A stretch of DNA of 33,891 bases from Acidobacteriota bacterium. Its GTDB lineage: Bacteria; Acidobacteriota; Terriglobia; Acidiferrales; UBA7541. Made by a program: the position numbers and the translations under genes. Below the pieces are notes generated by a model. The model ran no database searches. It was not told the DNA's origin and saw only the letters and a list, made by a program, of their open reading frames with translations. The stretch spans positions 1 to 33,891 of the forward strand of contig JAKASX010000034.1 in the NCBI GenBank assembly GCA_021818865.1, written 5' to 3'. Below, piece by piece: positions 33,872 through 33,891 of the stretch; position 1 is the first letter of the stretch, and the number at the start of each line of letters is the position of its first letter.

Positions 33872-33891
33872 CGGCGTGCCTGCTTTCGAGG

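Overview
The window is GC-rich and densely coding, with 29 protein genes that I can support and no rRNA, tRNA, insertion sequence, integrase or CRISPR array. The organism is a Gram-negative bacterium: it has a predicted outer-membrane barrel protein ending in Phe, several Sec signal peptides and a complete rod-shape operon. The gene order mreB-mreC-mreD-mrdA-rodA-RNase E/G, an RNase E/G with a very long insertion inside its S1 domain, and the mix of neighbours suggest a soil Acidobacteriota (Terriglobia-like) chromosome. That placement is inference, not a database result.

Layout. (1) 21-2346, plus strand: a membrane GT2 glycan synthase and a solitary SRA-like/HNH nuclease that looks like a modified-DNA (type IV) restriction enzyme. 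(2) 2454-10991, minus strand: the elongasome operon mreB, mreC, mreD, mrdA (PBP2), rodA, then the RNase E/G gene. A good sigma70-type promoter lies about 255 bp upstream of mreB (TTGAAA-17-TACATT at 11246-11274). (3) 11315-17427, minus strand: CLC anion transporter with CBS domains, MarR regulator with a palindromic site over its own -10, GNAT acetyltransferase, D-aminoacyl-tRNA deacylase, MutM, Ada and a SRPBCC protein. This is largely a damage-repair and housekeeping run. (4) 17563-19710, plus strand: a cytochrome P450 and a secreted protein of unknown function, 3 bp apart. (5) 19799-25113: a Spy/CpxP-like periplasmic protein (minus), a SERCA-type Ca2+ P-ATPase (plus) that shares overlapping stop codons with a minus-strand gene, two related exported repeat proteins behind a textbook ECF-type promoter, and a SnoaL/DUF4440-like exported protein. 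(6) 25274-26662, minus: a beta-CASP metallo-beta-lactamase RNase. (7) 26917-31022, plus: a molybdate module of HTH-Mop regulator, a near-palindromic operator over a TTGACA box, an outer-membrane barrel protein, then modA, modB and modC with overlapping ends. (8) 31166-33871, minus: a Cu+ P1B-ATPase with two YHS and two heavy-metal-binding domains at its N-terminus.

How the parts work together. The mre/mrdA/rodA genes encode the lateral wall machinery. The mod genes form an apparently complete import route from outer membrane to cytoplasm, with their own one-component molybdate sensor next door. MutM and Ada repair oxidised and alkylated bases. The Ca2+ pump and Cu+ pump handle cation toxicity or homeostasis. 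The two paralogous repeat proteins behind the ECF promoter look like an envelope-stress output of unknown function.

Most worth a second look: the SRA-HNH nuclease, the RNase E/G with a scaffold-like insertion, the molybdate operator with its barrel gene and 16-codon leader ORF, the ECF-driven repeat-protein pair, and the string of hairpins at 25151-25260.
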